Shown here: piece by piece, positions 5,427 through 6,819 of the stretch
Position numbering within the stretch: the first letter of the stretch is position 1
How the letters are laid out: each line of letters starts with the position of its first letter
NCBI GenBank assembly: GCA_024404435.1
Contig: JAKSPW010000074.1
Span: 1 to 6,819 of the forward strand
Direction of reading: 5' to 3'
DNA length: 6,819 bases
Source of the DNA: Clostridia bacterium
GTDB taxonomy: Bacteria; Bacillota; Clostridia; Oscillospirales; CAG-272
Made by a program: the position numbers and the translations under genes
Notes under the pieces: model-generated
Database searches by the model: none
Told to the model about the DNA's origin: nothing
What the model saw: only the letters and a program-made list of their open reading frames with translations

Positions 5427-6723
5427 ATTCGGAAACGAATTTCTGACAGTAGTTCGTAAACATTTGTGCCGTTTCCGCGCGGGTAATGAAATTCTGCGGG
5501 CGAAACACGAGCGCACCGTTTTTCTCCGAACCGTTAATAACGTTGAGGCCTTCTCCGGAAAGGAATTCTACTGCCGCTTCTGCCCAATCGGAAATGAGAT
5601 CCGCGTCTGCAAACTTCTTCGGGGAACTTGATTCCGGCAGTTCCGCGTGATCCTTTGAATATCTGTATATCATTGTGGCAAGCTGCTCTCTGGTCACATA
5701 AGCATTCGGAGAAAGCTCTGTATCCGACGTGCCGATCATTATGCCCTCAAAGTATGCCCAGCGCAGTGCTTCTGCGTACCATCCGTCTGCTTTTATATCT
5801 TCATACTTCGTGCAAAGCTCTTCAAACGTCGGGAATGAAGCGTCGAGTTCTGTCTTGCAGCCGTCAAGTCTCCACAATACAGTCGCTGCCTCAGCACGAG
5901 TGAGATTTGAATCGGGTGCAAATCCGCCGACGTTGCGTCCTTTCATAAGATTGTGCTCCCTTACGAAATAAAGTGCGTCATCGTACCATTGGGGTATAAA
6001 CTCGTCGAACTCCCAATAGGTGCCCAAAGAGAGTCTTACGGATTTGATATCGTCTGTGGAACGAAGACTGAGCTTTTCAAGAGCATCAATAAGCGTTTCT
6101 TCGGAAGGATTGTTGAACTCGATCTTATATTCATTTGTGTATATGTTGTAAGGAGAAATACTTTTCAGATCAAGTTCGGGGAAATCGTCAACAGAATCAA
6201 ATCTAAGGGAAATCGGGGGACTTATCCAAAGTGCGTCATAATACAGTTCATATGGCTTATACTCCAGTGCTTTATAATTGTTCAGCAGTTCTGTAAAATC
6301 CGTCGGAGTCATCATTGATTTGGTGTCGGTGTCGTAACCTGCATACTCTATATCAACAGTAGACCTGTCACTTAGCTTTATTAACGCTTCTTTCACTGCA
6401 TCTGTTGACGGCTCGCTGAAGTATAGTCTTAAGACGCTGTTATTACCACCGTCAAAGCAGTCGTAATCATAGTATCCGATTTTTCTGACTTTTTTCAGAT
6501 CAAGTTCGGGAAAATCATCTACGGTGAACTCATTTTTTGCTGCTGACGCTTCGGGAGTCATGACTACAATAATCCAATTTACGTTGTAAGCATTGTTCTT
6601 TGTTTCGTAACTTGAGGGATTATAAAAATCCTGATGCTTCAAAACTGTTTCCGCGTTGACGGAAATCACTGACATAGACAATACTATAGCCGATATAATA
6701 ATCAGAGATATTGCTTTCTTCAT
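5425..6723 (-). CDS. Secreted SLH-domain protein with duplicated N-terminal module
   Basis: A 432-residue exported protein. Residues 1-24 are a signal peptide: MKKA, a hydrophobic stretch of about 15, then S-V-N-A before the likely cleavage point. The mature N-terminal half has two copies of a module, at about 49-132 and 165-236, each opening with V-D-D-F-P-E-L-D-L-K (68-77 and 178-187, exactly 110 residues apart) and each containing an L-x-x-L-S-x-R-S-T-x-D-I block (116-125 and 216-226). The C-terminal half has three S-layer homology domains, roughly 245-290, 308-358 and 371-428, with T-R-A-E-A-A, T-R-E-Q-L-A and T-R-A-E-T-A motifs. Such triplets bind secondary cell-wall polymer, often pyruvylated, and anchor proteins at the surface. 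The function of the N-terminal module is unknown; no catalytic motif is evident. GGAG (6731-6734), seven bases before ATG, supports the start. Base composition is more AT-rich than in its neighbours, especially in the 5' half. It is monocistronic within the window. Confidence 0.88.
   Translation of the reverse strand: MKKAISLIIISAIVLSMSVISVNAETVLKHQDFYNPSSYETKNNAYNVNWIIVVMTPEASAAKNEFTVDDFPELDLKKVRKIGYYDYDCFDGGNNSVLRLYFSEPSTDAVKEALIKLSDRSTVDIEYAGYDTDTKSMMTPTDFTELLNNYKALEYKPYELYYDALWISPPISLRFDSVDDFPELDLKSISPYNIYTNEYKIEFNNPSEETLIDALEKLSLRSTDDIKSVRLSLGTYWEFDEFIPQWYDDALYFVREHNLMKGRNVGGFAPDSNLTRAEAATVLWRLDGCKTELDASFPTFEELCTKYEDIKADGWYAEALRWAYFEGIMIGTSDTELSPNAYVTREQLATMIYRYSKDHAELPESSSPKKFADADLISDWAEAAVEFLSGEGLNVINGSEKNGALVFRPQNFITRAETAQMFTNYCQKFVSE
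6162..6510 (-). repeat. Direct DNA repeat marking the internal duplication of the SLH gene
   Basis: A 19-base sequence (plus strand begins ttttcagatc) occurs identically at 6162-6180 and 6492-6510, exactly 330 bases apart, encoding the F-P-E-L-D-L-K core of both modules. Outside this core the copies have diverged considerably at DNA and protein level, so the duplication is not very recent and the core seems constrained. Confidence 0.85.
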
Positions 6724-6819
6724 TTTTTATCTCCATTTCTCATAAAAATATTTTTTAAGAAGTCATATACTTAAATCAGATATTACTCCACTTTGAAAAT
6801 ATGGCGAAGCGTTTTTTCC
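6724..6819 (-). promoter_or_regulatory. Upstream region of the SLH gene, promoter not resolved
   Basis: A 96-base AT-rich stretch ahead of the SLH gene. It holds the GGAG ribosome binding site at 6731-6734 and several A/T runs that could serve as -10 elements, but no -35/-10 pair with good spacing stands out. No other gene is visible up to the window edge. Confidence 0.3.

Overview
The window looks like a chromosomal segment of a spore-forming, anaerobe-type Bacillota of the class Clostridia. The strongest evidence is a full-length spoIVA, which is confined to endospore formers. A clostridial-type Amidase_6 protein, strong AAGGAGG-like ribosome binding sites, compact terminators and a secreted SLH-domain protein agree with this. 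The fairly GC-rich coding regions would suit an Oscillospiraceae/Ruminococcaceae-like gut lineage, but that placement is inference.

Layout from left to right: (1) the last 91 codons of recG on the plus strand; (2) a convergent minus-strand pair, a 356-residue PfoR/PTS_EIIC_2-family membrane protein preceded by a UraA-type uracil permease, transcribed from a near-consensus promoter at 3005-3033; (3) a plus-strand Amidase_6 protein followed 70 bases later by spoIVA, with a sigma-E-like promoter in the gap; (4) a 170-base non-coding stretch with the spoIVA terminator, an unusual array of small hairpins on a 24-base period, and a 36-base perfect palindrome; (5) a minus-strand gene for a secreted protein with a duplicated N-terminal module and three SLH domains.

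The most interesting region is the uraA leader. About 45 bases after the predicted transcription start lies an intrinsic terminator. Its 5' arm carries a Shine-Dalgarno sequence and ATG opening a 31-codon reading frame, and the stop of that frame overlaps the uraA start as ATGA. This looks like a translation-coupled attenuator for pyrimidine uptake. A second hairpin sits between uraA and the PfoR-like gene, only 8 bases before the latter's ribosome binding site, so the downstream gene probably depends on partial read-through. The second curiosity is the 24-base-period hairpin array after spoIVA. No complete new defence or mobile system is visible; most genes are housekeeping, sporulation or surface genes.
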